Notes: generated by a model not told the origin, from the letters alone. 64,000 nucleotides of DNA from Mya arenaria (GCF_026914265.1 NC_069130.1:38246988-38310987); one strand, 5' to 3'; shown: positions 1 through 13,226, numbered from the stretch's first letter. Numbers and translations: made by a program.

Positions 1-58
1 GACACTATGTAGGTTGATGTAATACGTGTAGTGTGTCTTTGTGTTTTTGTACATATAT

Positions 59-234
59 AGTCGAACCCCGTTGGCTCGAACTCGCTTGGCTCGAAATCCT
101 CGTTGGCTCGAACTGTATGTAAAGGACCGATTTCTTTATGCTGAATGTAAGCATTCCCGCTTGGCTCGAATTTTCCGAGGCTCGAGGTATTTTCGCCGTT
201 CCCTTAGAGTTCTTTGAGCCAACCGGGTTCGACT
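59..234. mobile_element. Small MITE with TCGAACCCCGTTGGCTCGAA ends
   Basis: Left end AGTCGAACCCCGTTGGCTCG and right end (reverse complement) AGTCGAACCCGGTTGGCTCA form a TIR over a 176-bp element filled with further TTGGCTCGAA copies. The ends look like pogo/Tigger-type (Tc1-mariner) termini; a TA duplication is plausible but the flanks are low complexity. Confidence 0.6.
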
Positions 235-1100
235 TAATATATTTATATTGTAATTATATAAGAGAAGTTATATTTGTTGTAAGTTTTTGGAAACAGCATA
301 ATACGTAATTCCATTATAAATGGAACACGATAAAGGTTAATGAAAATATAATGTTTTATTAAGTTTAACTCATTTGACTGAAATAATCAAAACAAAAGGG
401 TATTATTTGTGTACAGATTTAAAAAATAATGCGCTTTATTAACTGGGGAATTTTGGGCTATGGAGCTAAAATATAAAATAACCATTTTATAACATTTATA
501 AATGCCTATGTTTTTAACTGCACCAAAATTAAACGCTTGTTTTTTGCTTTGAGCATTGAAGTCAAATACGATGAATAAAATTTAAACCGAAATGCATCAG
601 CCTATATTGTGCTCTTTTAAGCGCCATGTGAAATATGTTTTTACTATACTTTGAATGGCGTTCAGAACAAGATATTTCATATTCATGATTCCAAATCCCT
701 CGAAAAATCATTTGTCCCTTATAACAGGATCAAGCTCAGCTTTTGATAAACTCATTTGAACTTGAGAAATTAATTAATTACCTTGTCTCATAATAAATAA
801 AACAGTACAAACAAGAACAAGGATTAGGTGGCGATTTCAATCATTTGTCATTTCAATCTAATAAATGCATTGTCACTAACACGCAAAATCATGGTCAAAA
901 ACGTCCGTATGTGAGGAAAAGATCAGCAGGGGTCCAGTACAGAACAAATATAAATGCCGAGCGGTTTATGATCCATCCAGAGGTGTTCCGAAGAAGTCGT
1001 GGCCAAAGAAATAGAGCTGCTGACTGGTCAAAATCTCCAGAAGTGAAACTCTTTGATAAATGTTAGGACTGGTACGAGGTTCTGGTTATATATCTACCAA
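235..1100. other. AT-rich intergenic, no supported gene
   Basis: A 73-codon frame near 845-1066 has no recognisable domain and no splice context. I see nothing else in this stretch. Confidence 0.5.
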
Positions 1101-1420
1101 GGGCGGCTCAAGGATTCGACGTTAGAGGGGGCGTACTTGAGGAGCGTCTTTTTTTGACTTGCACCTTCTCCGCAGAACCGTAATTAATTTGGTTGAAAAT
1201 GTTGGCATGGGGTTTGGAGGTACTCCCCCAAGAACATGACATTTTTAACATTGTCTAGTCCGAAATTGTGCATTTTGGGCCTATTTCATACTGTGTTTCT
1301 CCTATATTAAATAAAGTAATCTTGATTTTATATATATATTATTTATGTATTTATTTTATTTTATTTTTTGGGGGGTGCGGGGGCGGATGCCTGGTGCGGC
1401 TCCAACCCCTGGATCCGCTA
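1101..1420. mobile_element. Probable MITE with GGGCGGCTCAAGG / CCTGGATCCGCT ends
   Basis: Imperfect inverted ends (GGGCGGCTCAAGG and, reverse complemented, AGCGGATCCAGGGG) enclose a 320-bp AT-rich segment with a G-run. The pattern resembles abundant molluscan hAT-like MITEs. No clear target duplication seen. Confidence 0.4.
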
Positions 1421-2345
1421 GTAAATCCTTTTTAAAATGCCCATGATCAATTCAAATCATCAGTGGATTACTATTTAACATAAACAAAATCAAAAACACT
1501 TCAATCTGCCGAAATACCAGAAACAGTATTTCACTGGCACTACTTAATATTCCTAAAATGCTTCCTGCAAACAACAAAACAAGCCATATCAGGGGCTTCA
1601 AAATGACACGGAAATGAGTATCGTCCCACACGCCTACTTTTTGAATGCCCCTTTTAAACTTAGTGGGAGCTCCCCAAATCCCTAGTTTCAGCAATAATCC
1701 AGCTGCTTTCAAATTAAAATGAAACCGCTGCAAACACATCTCAACGGGAGAGGGACAGGAACTGGCGTGTTTTCCCTCTGAAACACCTCAAATAGTGCAC
1801 CTCTTACGGGCCTTCCACAATGCAAGTTCATGTTAAAAGAAGTTTTGTGGTACAACCTTTACAGGAGTAGAAAAAAACCTCATAAGCAACATTTTTGGGT
1901 GATAAGGAGTTGAGCAAATTTTACGAAAGAACATTTTATCAGAGTTTAGTTCAAACGGCAATTGTATTTTTTTTATCTGTCGATAACTTAAATATTTCTG
2001 TGTGTCAAAATGATCCAGACTACCCAATCAACAATGCCTTGAGGGTTCTTGATCATATAAGTTCAAATTAGAAAGATATTCAAGAAAGTAATGCAAAATA
2101 GTGGATGAAATTCATTTCCTGGTTACAAAAAAAAAACTTTCTCAAAATACATGCTATCACCACAAAGCCGCAAGACATTGTTGATCGGGTAGTCCGGACT
2201 ACATTGACACAAAAACATATTAATTTCGTATGAAGACATTTCCTTAAAAAATGTAAATGCTTTTTTTTTTAGATAAAATCTTATTCCATAAAAAAGTTAC
2301 ATCTAAACATGTTGCAACGGATGTATTTAGCATGCTTGCTAAGTA
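1421..2345. other. Intergenic, no supported gene
   Basis: Short minus-strand frames (1452-1739, 1833-2027) lack domain signal or splice support. Nothing else recognised. Confidence 0.4.
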
Positions 2346-2708
2346 TTAAAGCTGCACTCTCACAGATTGAACGTTTTGACAACTTTTTTATTTTTTATCT
2401 TGGAACGGGCCAATTTTTGCGAAAGTCCATTAAAACCAGTGATATAAGACTGCTGACAAAAATTGGATCGCAGATTTTTATATTTAAGTATATAAATTCA
2501 TGTTTTATGCATTTTTTTTAAACCGTTAGTAACGGTCTAAGCCATAAAACATTAATTTTCGATCGGAAATATGCAAATCTGCGCTCTGATCTTTTGACAG
2601 CAATCTTTTCTCATTGGTTTGCAGATATTTACGCAAAAAATTGCTCTTTTCAAGACAAAAAATTAAAAAAGTTGTAAAAACTGTATATCTGTGAGAGTGC
2701 AGCTTTAA
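2346..2708. mobile_element. TTAA-flanked MITE, family A copy 1
   Basis: Starts TTAAAGCTGCACTCTCACAG and ends CTGTGAGAGTGCAGCTTTAA: long near-perfect inverted repeats with TTAA at both edges, 363 bp. TTAA duplication suggests a piggyBac-type mobiliser, but the terminal bases are not typical, so the family is left open. Other copies are at 18.6, 37.9, 52.5, 53.3 and 54.4 kb. Confidence 0.85.
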
Positions 2709-3218
2709 TCAGAACAAATGGAATATTTTATTATCTTAATCATTAAATTCTTTGAAGGAAAGAGAGTGCAAAATGTGGTCTCAACTAAAACTAAGGTTTT
2801 AGCTAGAAGGCAATGGTAGGGTGCTGCACCCTGTCCCTTTTTGGAAGCACCTTTTTGCCCTTATGGAGGAAGAAGTGTTGAAGCTTTGATGTTCATGAAC
2901 ATATCATTAAAATAAGATTTTGAAATAATTATTGATGAATAAAGTTAATAGGTGATAATATCCAAAAAAGTAAGATATCCGTTTCACTTTTAAAATACAT
3001 GTATATAAATATAGAGCAAAATAATTGTTTCAAATAATACCCTTACAAGTAAGACAACCTAATTTATGATAGGAGCGTAACATTTATTTTGCTGTCATAA
3101 AATGGTCAACCCAGATTTGCCAATTGAGAAATTTTACACTCATTTAATTAAAGATACTGACCGAGGTCCTTTATATTAATTGACCGAGGTTCTTTCAAAG
3201 TAAAGCAGCATAATATAA
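2709..3218. other. Intergenic with a fragment of a GGTGCTGCA-type repeat
   Basis: About 2800-2870 carries the AGGGTGCTGCACCCTGTCCC motif shared with repeats at 23.3 and 34.6 kb. The rest is AT-rich without a gene. Confidence 0.4.
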
Positions 3219-3536
3219 TGCACCAGTCAATTGTAACCACGTCCCCAGGTCCGGGGGTATACCGGGGATAGTGGGGGAAATGGGCCGTGTTTTTCCCTTC
3301 CATGTTGACCTGCAGTGTCGAGTGAATGCGGTGATTTCTTTTCGTTCCAAAAATAGCGGGGATTGAGCTTTACCTAAAATACCCCGGGGGTAAAAGGGCA
3401 TTTGGCCGGGATTTTACCAGCAGTTTGCGCCCACAGGGCGATTTTTTTTTACCTGGGATTGGCTTGACCGAAAGCCAAAGTCCCCGCTATTCCTCGGACC
3501 TTGTGGGGGGGGGGGGGGGTACAATTGACTGGTGCA
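3219..3536. mobile_element. MITE with TGCACCAGTCAATTGTAACC ends, copy 1
   Basis: Inverted ends TGCACCAGTCAATTG ... CAATTGACTGGTGCA enclose a GC-rich core with GTCCGGGGGTATACC. A second copy spans 49151-51010 but is split by another element. TAAT-like sequence lies outside both ends. Confidence 0.8.
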
Positions 3537-4125
3537 TAATTACCCCAGTAGTAGTTGTATATAATTCTACCTATATAAGTTTTGAAACTAAGCCAAAATA
3601 GCCAAGTCAGTGTAAACAATGTCTTGCGGCGTTGTTATGATTGCATGTGTATATTTTTTTAACCAGGAAATTATTTCAAAGATAATCACAATACTCATGC
3701 TTTTAAATCAAGATATGTGGCGACATGAAATACGATACTTAAACCTGTTATGCTCGCTTTTGTCTTGTGGTGTAGTGTGTCTCTTCGAGTGACATGGGAC
3801 TTTGTTTCTCATGTTTTTTCAAGAAGCTCAATAGTTGATCCATGCTTCATTTGTCCCTGGTTTCCACTGTTTTCCAAATATATGGTGTACACAAGTGGGC
3901 AACCAGGGGTGCGTTTCAGATAGATTTTACGATCTGCCATTATCGTAAATTTACGATCATAATAACGACCAACTTAACGATAATCATAAAGGCGTTTCAG
4001 AAACGTCTCGTAAACTCTCCGGTCGTACGTAAAAAATAACGATAAAGCACAGCGTTAAAGCGAGTGACCCAGTCTGAAGTGAAATGACGTTACGTCATAT
4101 TAACCTGATGAGCACCTGTCTTTTT

Positions 4126-4155
4126 TAATAATAATAATAATAATAATAATGATAA
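4126..4155. repeat. (TAA)n microsatellite
   Basis: Uninterrupted TAA units, about nine copies, followed by TGATAA. Confidence 0.85.
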
Positions 4156-4478
4156 TCTCTTGAAGGGAATCAATTAATGTAACTCTCCTTTTTATAATGA
4201 TTGACACAAATGATACAAACTCGTGGTCTCTATTCTGATTAACCATCTGCTATTTATGTTACAATTGTATCTTAAGTACATCATCATCCGTGATTTTTTG
4301 TGATGGAGGCAGTGGCGGGTTCAGATCGACGTTCCCTTTAAAATTTGTATAATTATAATGAAAATTGGACAACAACAAAATACGTTTTTTTTTCAGGCTG
4401 GTGATTTTACTTTGATAAGTAAAATATTATAGTATGCGTATTATGAATGTTCTGTAAAGTAAATGCAAACGTGCAGCA

Positions 4479-4789
4479 TGGTGCTGATGATGATAGTCAC
4501 GAAGATGCGACGACAACGACAATGATGATTTAATAATAATAATGCGACAACGACACTATAATCATAATAATGGTGATGCGATGACGACGATAGTGATAAT
4601 GCGGCGACGACGATTAAGATGATGATGATAATAATAATGATGATGCGACGACGGCAATGATACTAATTATGATGTGACGATGACGACAATGACCATGACG
4701 AGATGATGATGCGTAGATGTTGCTGATGATTGATTTGGATGATGATGAAGGTGGTTAAGTTGGTGGTGGTGGTGGTTGTGTATGTGTGG

Positions 4790-4830
<41 letters not shown>
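4479..4830. repeat. GAT/GAC trinucleotide-rich tract
   Basis: Imperfect GAT, GAC and AAT units, then a TGG run (about 4759-4776) and a pure (GAT)13 run at 4791-4830. The Met-rich and His-rich frames across it are artefacts of the repeat. Confidence 0.9.
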
Positions 4831-4831
<1 letters not shown>

Positions 4832-5620
4832 ACTGATTCCAATCATCAACAACCGGCCTTAGTTCAGATAACGAGTAATGAAAACTATATCTCTCTATTA
4901 AAGGCTTTAAATTCACAGCGAGGCGGTCTGTTCATGTGCATTATTAATGTTTCAATGGTCTTTTAATTAAAATTATTTTTTCTATGGTCTTTTTTCTATG
5001 GTCTATTATTAATGTTTCTATGGTCGACAAAAATACGCCAGCTCGTTAACGTTTTCTGACAATGATCTTCAGAATTGGGTGCCTAAATGTCTTACGATAT
5101 AGTATCGGCAATGTGATGCGTAAGTATGATAAACGTTTGAAAAGCTATTTTTTGTTATAAATGTATTCAGTGCTAACATTGTTCTATGTTACAAATATTC
5201 GTTCTGCATGTTCTGTTGCAATAAGGAAAATAACACAAACCATACAACGAACTGAACATAATGGAACATAAGACAGAGTTCGCATAACACAACTAACCTC
5301 TCGATTCTTTTATCCCTAATTTTTTGTAAGACAGTTTTTTTTCTTTTTTAAAGGCACTCACTCATATATTGTTTTACTGTTGAAATTTAGTCGTATTAAT
5401 AACTTTTATGTACAACCACCAAACAGCAACTCGCAGATACCCGTTTGAGCAAAATATTCTAAATTCAAACATAAGACAATTCAATTTTAATAGGTTTAAT
5501 AAGTTTAAAACAAATATATTTTCAGAGGTTATTAACATATTTCGGTCCAACATAACTTTTTTCTGTAACGTGATTCAATTAGTATTTACAGCAGAGCACT
5601 GTTTATCACGTTTGATGCAT

Positions 5621-5940
5621 TCGGAGCACCTCGGCCAATTTTCATCGAAAACAACCTCGGATGTATTTGGACGGTTTACGATGTCAAAAACCTTTACATT
5701 TTACTACGCTGCAAGTAGATCGCGTAGTAATTTTAATTTAGCAATTCAACTTTGTGACTTTACTCTTAGGAATCTCAATTATGTATGCAACAATACACAT
5801 CACTGGCAAGCATTTCAAACTAGGATTTAAACTACTATAAATGATTAATACTATTATCTAAAAAAATACTAACTACTTCTACTGATGTACCGGCATGTAA
5901 CCTAGGTTGTTTTCGATGGAAAATGACCGGGGTGTTCCGA
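5621..5940. repeat. Inverted repeat, two 40-nt arms 240 nt apart
   Basis: Left arm 5621-5660 (TCGGAGCACCTCGGCCAATT...) matches the reverse complement of 5901-5940 (...GACCGGGGTGTTCCGA) at most positions. Likely a decayed foldback MITE within the larger 3.9-10.8 kb segment. A 140-codon frame across it has no domain signal. Confidence 0.6.
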
Positions 5941-6410
5941 ATAATGTGTTATCATTGTAACAAACGTTTTATTTACATTTTAACAAAATGATTTGTTTCG
6001 ATGCCTGACTCGACGAACATAAACGAGTTCCTTTAAACCAAAAGCTTGTCTGTCAGAACAAGCAAGAAATAATGCTATTAAATGAATCATCCGATGACTT
6101 GGCTTATATTATATTACACAAAGCCAAACTAATGTGCATTTTATCAAACGAAATCTTTTTCGTCCATTGTTTTCACGTTATCACTCCTAGTCTTTTCAAG
6201 TGCTCACAAGGACAAGCAATACTGCCCTGAATTGGGATAGATTGAGGAAAAATGGAAAACCAGCACAGTGTAAGTGTTAAGTAAACGAACAAATTTTAAG
6301 TAAACAAACAAATAAGGTAAAAAAATAAGGAAAGTTGGAACGGGCGAGGCGAGCTAGTCGTACTAAGTTTCAAGATTTTACCCAACATGTTTAAAATATC
6401 TTATAGCTAA

Positions 6411-6670
6411 AAGGCGCGTAGCTGCCTATACGCGAGTACGCGGCGGAATACACATGATTCTGACAAAAAAACAGCCAAAATTGCAGTATGCGTACTTGAC
6501 TACATGATTCTAAAACCGTCCATTTTCTAGTCCTAAGTAAAGCAACTCAGAACGCCCAGAATGCACAAGACTGCACCATGGTTTTCAAAATAATCCGAGG
6601 GGGCATGTCCCTGGACCCCCCCTTGCATAATTATATGAATCCACATGAATAAAGGGCTAGCTACGCCCCT
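6411..6670. mobile_element. Probable MITE with AAGGCGCGTAGCTGCC ends
   Basis: Left AAGGCGCGTAGCTGCC and right (reverse complement) AGGGGCGTAGCTAGCC enclose about 260 bp including the phrase GGGGCATGTCCCTGGACCCC typical of molluscan MITEs. Confidence 0.5.
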
Positions 6671-7049
6671 GGTGTTTAACCTGTTTCGCTTTCTCCGCCC
6701 AGCTTGATCTTTGAGATTGTATCTTATATGTTGTAAATGTCTTAGACCCAATTTGAGAAGACGGGGAACCAAATTAAATGTCATTTCTGTAAAATTGTTA
6801 AACTACAAATCTTAATAACGACTAGTCTTGGTACTAATCAAAGACTGAAAATGTAGGTTATAATTCAACAATAATCTCTGCTGCCTACCAAATGTTCGCA
6901 TTTTAAATGATTGAAAATGTTCATGTTCATTGTACATGTATAGATTATGTTTGTATATTTTCTATATGTTCGAGAGGACCTAAATGCATTGTTAGAATAA
7001 TCGGTAGTTGAGGAATGGCCACTTTAAATAATTTATAATTAAAAACAAT

Positions 7050-8250
7050 ATGCAACCACAGATATGGCACTTGAGTTGCTTTTGCCAACCGAGGGAGACA
7101 AGAACTAGTCTCACCCCGCCCCCCAATTTGAATTATTACCCGCCCCCCAATTTGAATTATTACCCGTCTTCGGGAAACTTCCCCCAGGCAAATCTACCAC
7201 CAATAATGACCCTCATTGCCCTCCCTCTAAGAGTGCGGACTCTGCAGACCCCACCGGCGGTGTGACTACATCATCCTCTGAATTAGGCACCTAAACCTTC
7301 ATATTTGCCCCATTTTCAGTTAGAGATACCATGACAACGAATGGTTGAACCTGTACCAGGCGTGGATCAGACACAGAAACAGCCTGTTTGGCCAAACGTT
7401 ACCTGGGAGAATTCTCTGAACTTTATTTTGGGCCCGGAGACTGTTCAGCCTCGGCAAAAATGAAATCTCTACTCTTGTACGACAGATAAAGCACCCATCC
7501 CTTTTCCAAAAGGACGGACCCCCGAACGTGCCCCACCCCTCTCGAAGTTACTACCAGAGGAAGCATTTCTACCTCTCTGAGCTAACCATTTGACCGACAA
7601 ATTGGCATTATTTGCACAAACAAACCTAGCTACCCGCCTCTCAGACTTCAAATACTTTCCAATTAGAGGACCATCAAACTTTACCCCCACGGTTTATCTT
7701 GGGCCTTCCTAACTTTCGCCCCCGGGGCTGCATGATTCAGGTTCAACCATCTTGTCATTATGAACCACGTCAAATCTCCCCCTTCGCGCGTACTCTTACG
7801 AATTCCTATTAGGGTTTAGCCACCTCCAATTCCCTTGGTCGGCCTCCTGGTGTTACCAGAACATCCGATAAGTTCAAGTTCAACCCAGCCGGTAGAGTCG
7901 TAGGAATATAAGTAATCCCCTAACATGTGTCTTAACCACTACCTACAGGTGTGAAACTCAGATATCTCACCTCAGATTATATAAACCCATAGAACCATGC
8001 AATCACCCACAGGGGTCATATTCCCCCGCGTATTCCGCCCCATAGCTCGCGGTCCATTGTCGGAGTCAAGGTAAAAACCCTAAGTTAACACCCGATCCTG
8101 GACATGGCGAACCAATAGCAACATTTTAATGCCCAATTCTCTGCACTGCTGACCCGATTCCCCTGATGCGGTACATGACACATTGCCCTAACCTGTACTT
8201 GGGATCTGTATGACTGAGATAGATCCCGAGGATAATTCAGGTATTCACAA
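7050..8250. other. GC-richer island of unknown origin
   Basis: Markedly higher GC than its surroundings, with a 24-bp duplication (CGCCCCCCAATTTGAATTAT, twice at 7119-7166). Minus-strand frames such as 7469-7690 (Gly/Arg/Ser-rich) are interrupted and have no sure homology. It may be a decayed retroelement gag-like or gene-derived segment. Confidence 0.3.
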
Positions 8251-10600
8251 AATGACTAAAAGAAATACAGCTATTTTACAAGCTGGTCTCATCAAAACAC
8301 ATTATTCAACAAAAAGTATCTTAACTGGTGCCGATTGCCATAGTGGTTAAGTGTTCAGAGTTTCATGCAAATATTATCTATTATCTATTTCAATCATGTT
8401 ATGATATACAAGTGAGTATACACTTTATATAGCATTCTGTGTTTAAACATGAGCCAGTAAAAGTAAAAATAAATGTATTTAGAAATATCAAAAGATTCAC
8501 ATAATTTCTATAAAAGATAGTATGAAGGTTTACATGATCAACAATGATAGTGTGTGTTTTATATTTTATCATAAGTTTGAATAAATGTATCATTTCAATT
8601 TTCCTATATAATTCAAAAGTGTTTTAATCCTTAGAGGAAACATGTACAACTCGATATACATCACAGTTGAAACTGTATAAAAATACATATATTTTTGAAA
8701 AATCTAATGCTAATGGCTTTTAAATGCAAAATCAAAAAAAAAAGGAAAAAGAAATTTCAAATATTAAATGAAGATTACACACAAATGCCTCACTGCCTTT
8801 TTAACCGTTTAAAGTATTATACTGTATTGGGATATGCAATTAATTTCAGGTTCTGTTTAAATATATCTGTAGTTATCTGTTGGGTCTGGTATCTCCAGTG
8901 TATGTAGGTATAATGTACTGTTCTGACAAAGTCTCCTAAATCACACTGGAACTTTTAAGGTGAGTATCTTGAAGACTGACTCTGGGCATATTCTAGATGT
9001 TTGAAACATTGTGATTTCTCAGTGTCCTGAAAAAGACAAAAAGTTATAAAATATTGTTTAATACAGCACAATATAATACATTTATGAAAATGCCTTTTAA
9101 TGGTTAAACTACAAGTAACACATAATTTACATTCCCATTTTTCAACTGAAATAGTATGCATATTTTATGATAATTATTGTCTTTTGAAAAAAGAAATAAG
9201 TGGGGTATTTAAGAAAACATGTAAACACCATTCTGGTCACTTTTTATTTCTTGTTTAATGTTCATATAAGTTAAATAACAATTATGTTATACCAGTTAAC
9301 TGCTCAAAGTAAGATGCCCAACATCATCTTATTGTATTATTCATAAAATTTGTTTATATCCTATTGCATTTTATCATTTCCTACCTACTTTTACACTGCC
9401 CTCCATTGCCATCTTGAAGCATTCCTGGTAGTTTTTTTATCATGAGCCTGAAATAATTAACTAAAACAAATATTTAACAAGCAAAAAAACTAAATAAATG
9501 AAAACATATTATATCAATAAGCATTTGTACATAGCTTGTACATTAACTGCAGATATATAATATGGTTTTGCAGTTCAGTTTCTACATTAGTCCTTATGTG
9601 TTCATATGTTGAATATACCTCTTATATTATTCATAAAACCAACATTAGAATTTAATTCCCTTTTCCATACCATTATTAAACAGAGGTCAATGAAGAGCAC
9701 AGCATTTTCCACCAAGACCATGACACTTCTGCTGTCAATTTTCATTTCAGTTTTTATTGTACACTTGGCATCAAATGGTATGACTGAAAAGACAAGATTT
9801 AACCTTTGTCAGTTGAAAACTCACATATGTACTATACTACAGAGTTCTACATAAACCATAGGATACCTTACTAAAACAAGTTTCAATTACAAGTAAAGGT
9901 GAACTAAAATGATTACGTTGTCACCCGATAGTGTTCATGGTATTAAAGTAGCCAATAATCAACTTATTTGTTGTGACAGTGTTGTTTACATTACTGTACA
10001 GTATATTTATATATATTTAGCATCAGTTTTAGATTAGTTCTGGCTTCCATAACTTTAATGTTGATATTTATTTTTTTGATGTTTACAACCAAAAAGGTAA
10101 TATATAACGTGTTCGTTGAAGTTCTTTAGCTAGTTTAAGATGTGCAAAAATAAGAAAAATAATAATGTTATATCCTGACATGATAAAATGGTAACACTGT
10201 TTAATAATTCACTGACTACATGCCACAAAGACCGGTAATATTACAACAAAATATGTACAGACATTTATTTATCCGAATTAAAAACCATCCGAAATAGAAA
10301 AATTTCAAGAAAATGTTTTACATAACATATAAAACAGCAATGGAACCAAATCAAATTCTACATCATATTCAATGTTTTAGATGTACACAATATCAGCACA
10401 TTTACTAAATATAACAAAAAGCTTACATCTTCTACAGTTAAAATCCTTTTTTTGACAGAACGGCGAAAATAGAACATTGTCGTACTGTTTTCAGCTATTT
10501 TTAGACATAGTTTATAAATTCCACACCAGCGAACATGCTACACGCAATATTAAACTCTCAAATGTTGGTAAAAAGTAAAAGTATACTTTGATATGGCGAA
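8251..10600. other. AT-rich, no supported gene
   Basis: Over two kilobases of AT-rich sequence with only short frames; no tandem array, tRNA or element ends recognised. Confidence 0.4.
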
Positions 10601-11009
10601 AATCTTCATCCGCCATCTTGATCGTTAAGTTAACGAGTGCCTCTTACTGGTCGTAGGTTTACGAGCAAAATTAACGATAAAGCAGGTGCACGTTGCGTCT
10701 CTGAAACGGTGCCGATCGGTAATTTTGGTCGTACTACCAAAATCAGCTAACGATCGCCTTAACGATCGTCTCTGAAACGCGCCCCAGGTTCTGGGTTTCA
10801 CATGTTATACAATATAGACATGACTCTGTTAGAAATACTCTTGCACACTTTTACAGGTAATCCTGTGCATATGTCATCAAAAGTGTTTAAAAAAAATGTG
10901 TTATTAAATCATACCTGTATCATTAATATCTCAAGAAATTCATATTCAATAAGTATGATTATATTATTGTTACCTTTCTGTTATATTACTTTCTACCTAT
11001 TCTACTACT

Positions 11010-11812
11010 ATAAAAGGCAACCATCCAACAGTGCAATTCGATAAAGGGCGACCATTAAACAGGGCCCTTATTTATTTGACGAACCATCCAACAGCGCCAT
11101 TCGATAAAGAGCAACCATCCAACAGCGTCCTTGGATGAAAGGCAACCATCCAACAGTGCCCTTCGATAAAAGGCAACCATCCAACAGCCCCCTTCGATAA
11201 AAAGCAACCATCCAACAGCGCCCTTCAATAAAGAGCAACCATCAAACAGTGCCCTTCGATAAAGAGCAACCATCAAACAGCGCCCTTCGATAAAGAGCAA
11301 CCATCAAACAGCGCCATTCGATAAAGAGCAACCATCAAACAGCGCCCATCGATAAAGAGCAACCATCAAACAGCGCCCATCGATAAAGAGCAATAATCAA
11401 ACAGCGCCCTTCGATAAAGAGCAACCATCAAACAGCGCCCTTCGATAAAGAGCAACCATCAAACAGCGCCCTTTAATAAAGAGCAACCATCAAACAGCGC
11501 CCTTCCAACAGCGCCCTTCGATAAAGAGCAACCATCAAACAGCGCCCTTCGATAAAAGGCAACCATCAAACAGCGCCCTTCGATAAAGGGCAACCATCCA
11601 ACAGCGCCCTTCGATAAAAGGCAACCATCCAACAACACCTTTCGATAAAGGGCAACAATCCAACAGTGCCCTTCGATAAAGGGCAACAATCCAACAGCGC
11701 CTTTCTATTAAGGGCAACAATCCAACAGCGCCCTTCGATAAAGGGCAACAATCCAACAGCGCCTTTTGATAAAGGGCAACAATCCAAAAGAGAAACCATC
11801 CAACAGTGCCGA
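11010..11812. repeat. 31-bp minisatellite, about 25 copies
   Basis: Unit close to GCCCTTCGATAAAGAGCAAC + CATCAAACAGC. Variants: AGGCAACCATCC at the left end, AGAGCAACCATCAA in the middle, GGGCAACAATCC at the right. One unit is cut short near 11500. The minus strand is largely stop-free in all frames, which produces several spurious frames of 73-89 codons. Confidence 0.95.
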
Positions 11813-13226
11813 ACAGATGGAATCAAAACAAGCATATTCTAATTTTCAAGTTTTAATTATTTATACTGTGGTATTCACATTATCGTTCATAGTACATCAG
11901 ATAGAGCTCACTATCTCAACAAAATCCTTATTCCAAAATATAATGCAATTTACATAACATACAATTCATTTAGAATCATTTAAAATACATGGGTGAACAA
12001 TGAAATGCATAAACCTGTGTTTCAATTTATTACCATAATATACTTTGCCGTTAATAAATACTTATTTTATCACATAAGCTAGAACCAAAGTTTCTTGGTA
12101 AATCACCCTAGACGTAAAGCTGGGTCAGAGTTTACCGTGGTAAAAAATTCCAAACTCAAGTAAAATAATGAACACAAAGAACATGCAATATGTGTTGAGG
12201 TTTCAGTTTAAAAGGGACGTAACTCCATATACTAATCCAGGGAGTTACGTCCCTTTAGCCCTGATCCCTCCATGAATGTCTTAACAATATGTGTCACATG
12301 TAATAACAAATGGTGCAGACCAATATGTGACTATGATCTCCCTCCAACCAATGTTCATGCATTAAAAATGGGTCATATTAGGTTTCAAAACCAGAGAACA
12401 TTAAGACTACACAGTATGGGATGGGGTGGTGGGGGGAATACATTACATTTAACAAATTGTAGTAATTCGCTTTTGAAACTCTACAATACATGACATTGGT
12501 CATGTTGTATTAATTCACTATTCAAACAGTTGTTATTCAGAGGCATATATTTTTTTCATTCAACATCTATTGAGCAGAATCAAGCAGGTCTTTTCAATTA
12601 AGAATCACTGCATTTTGTGAACGTAAATTTTTGGGATATTTCGTGAATCCATGAATGACCAAGAAAAATATTCAATGTTCTGTACCATTGCATTCAGATG
12701 CTTCAATACTGTAAGTCACAGATTTAAAACTGTGTGAAATATACAAGAACAAAAATGTGAAAAAAGACCTTACGAAAATTTAAGTCATCTACAGTACCAC
12801 TGACTTATATAATTTCATTTAAACGTCATTTATATAACTACAATTTAACTGATAAATCATGCGAGCGAAGTTTAAATAAAAAAAACAGTTACGATCAACT
12901 TGCTCTGAAAAACATAACATTAACAATATCTTGTTAAACTAAGGATAAACATATGACTAAAATACTCAACAGTTTATATTCTCATTAACAAATCATTTTT
13001 TGAGGAATCAAAGCAAGGTGGAGGTAACTCCTTATTTTTTTTATTCGGAGTCACAACCTTCTTCCATTGAGCCCTCTAATTCATTCACAAAAAACAGGCG
13101 AAAAAGAGCATTACAGGACATTTAACTGACATTTAGCAATTCATTGAATTTTAATACAAAAATCTAGTACAACCTTTTTGCTAATCTATACACAATTTGC
13201 ACACAGAGAAATGCATATATCAGCTG
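11813..13226. other. AT-rich intergenic with one perfect hairpin
   Basis: No gene recognised. It contains the 16-bp inverted repeat listed separately at 12211-12256. Confidence 0.4.
12211..12256. repeat. Perfect 16-bp inverted repeat
   Basis: Arms AAAGGGACGTAACTCC (12211-12226) and GGAGTTACGTCCCTTT (12241-12256) with a 14-nt loop. Probably a miniature foldback element or a MITE remnant. Confidence 0.85.

Larger units (their letters stand above)
3908..10783. mobile_element. 6.9-kb segment bounded by TIRs and a CCAGG duplication
   Basis: The ends read GGTGCGTTTCAGA (3908-3920) and TCTGAAACGCGCC (10771-10783, reverse complement GGCGCGTTTCAGA). Each is followed inward by ACGATC/ACGACC-rich subterminal sequence and a second CGTTTCAGA/TCTGAAACG motif. 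CCAGG stands immediately outside both ends (3903-3907, 10784-10788). No transposase frame is recognisable inside, so this could be a decayed large transposon or two related MITEs that share a flank by chance. Confidence 0.45.

Noticed and set aside
4667..4966. Poly-His and poly-Met proteins
   Set aside because: Both are translations of the GAT/TGG microsatellite.
5408..5830. 140-codon plus-strand open frame as a gene
   Set aside because: No domain signal, biased composition, lies across an inverted repeat and lacks splice or promoter context.
7050..8250. LTR or DIRS-type retroelement
   Set aside because: GC content and a Gly/Arg-rich frame hinted at gag, but I find no LTRs, primer-binding site or reverse transcriptase motif.
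11010..11812. CRISPR-like array
   Set aside because: 31-bp units are head to tail with no unique spacers, in a eukaryotic context.
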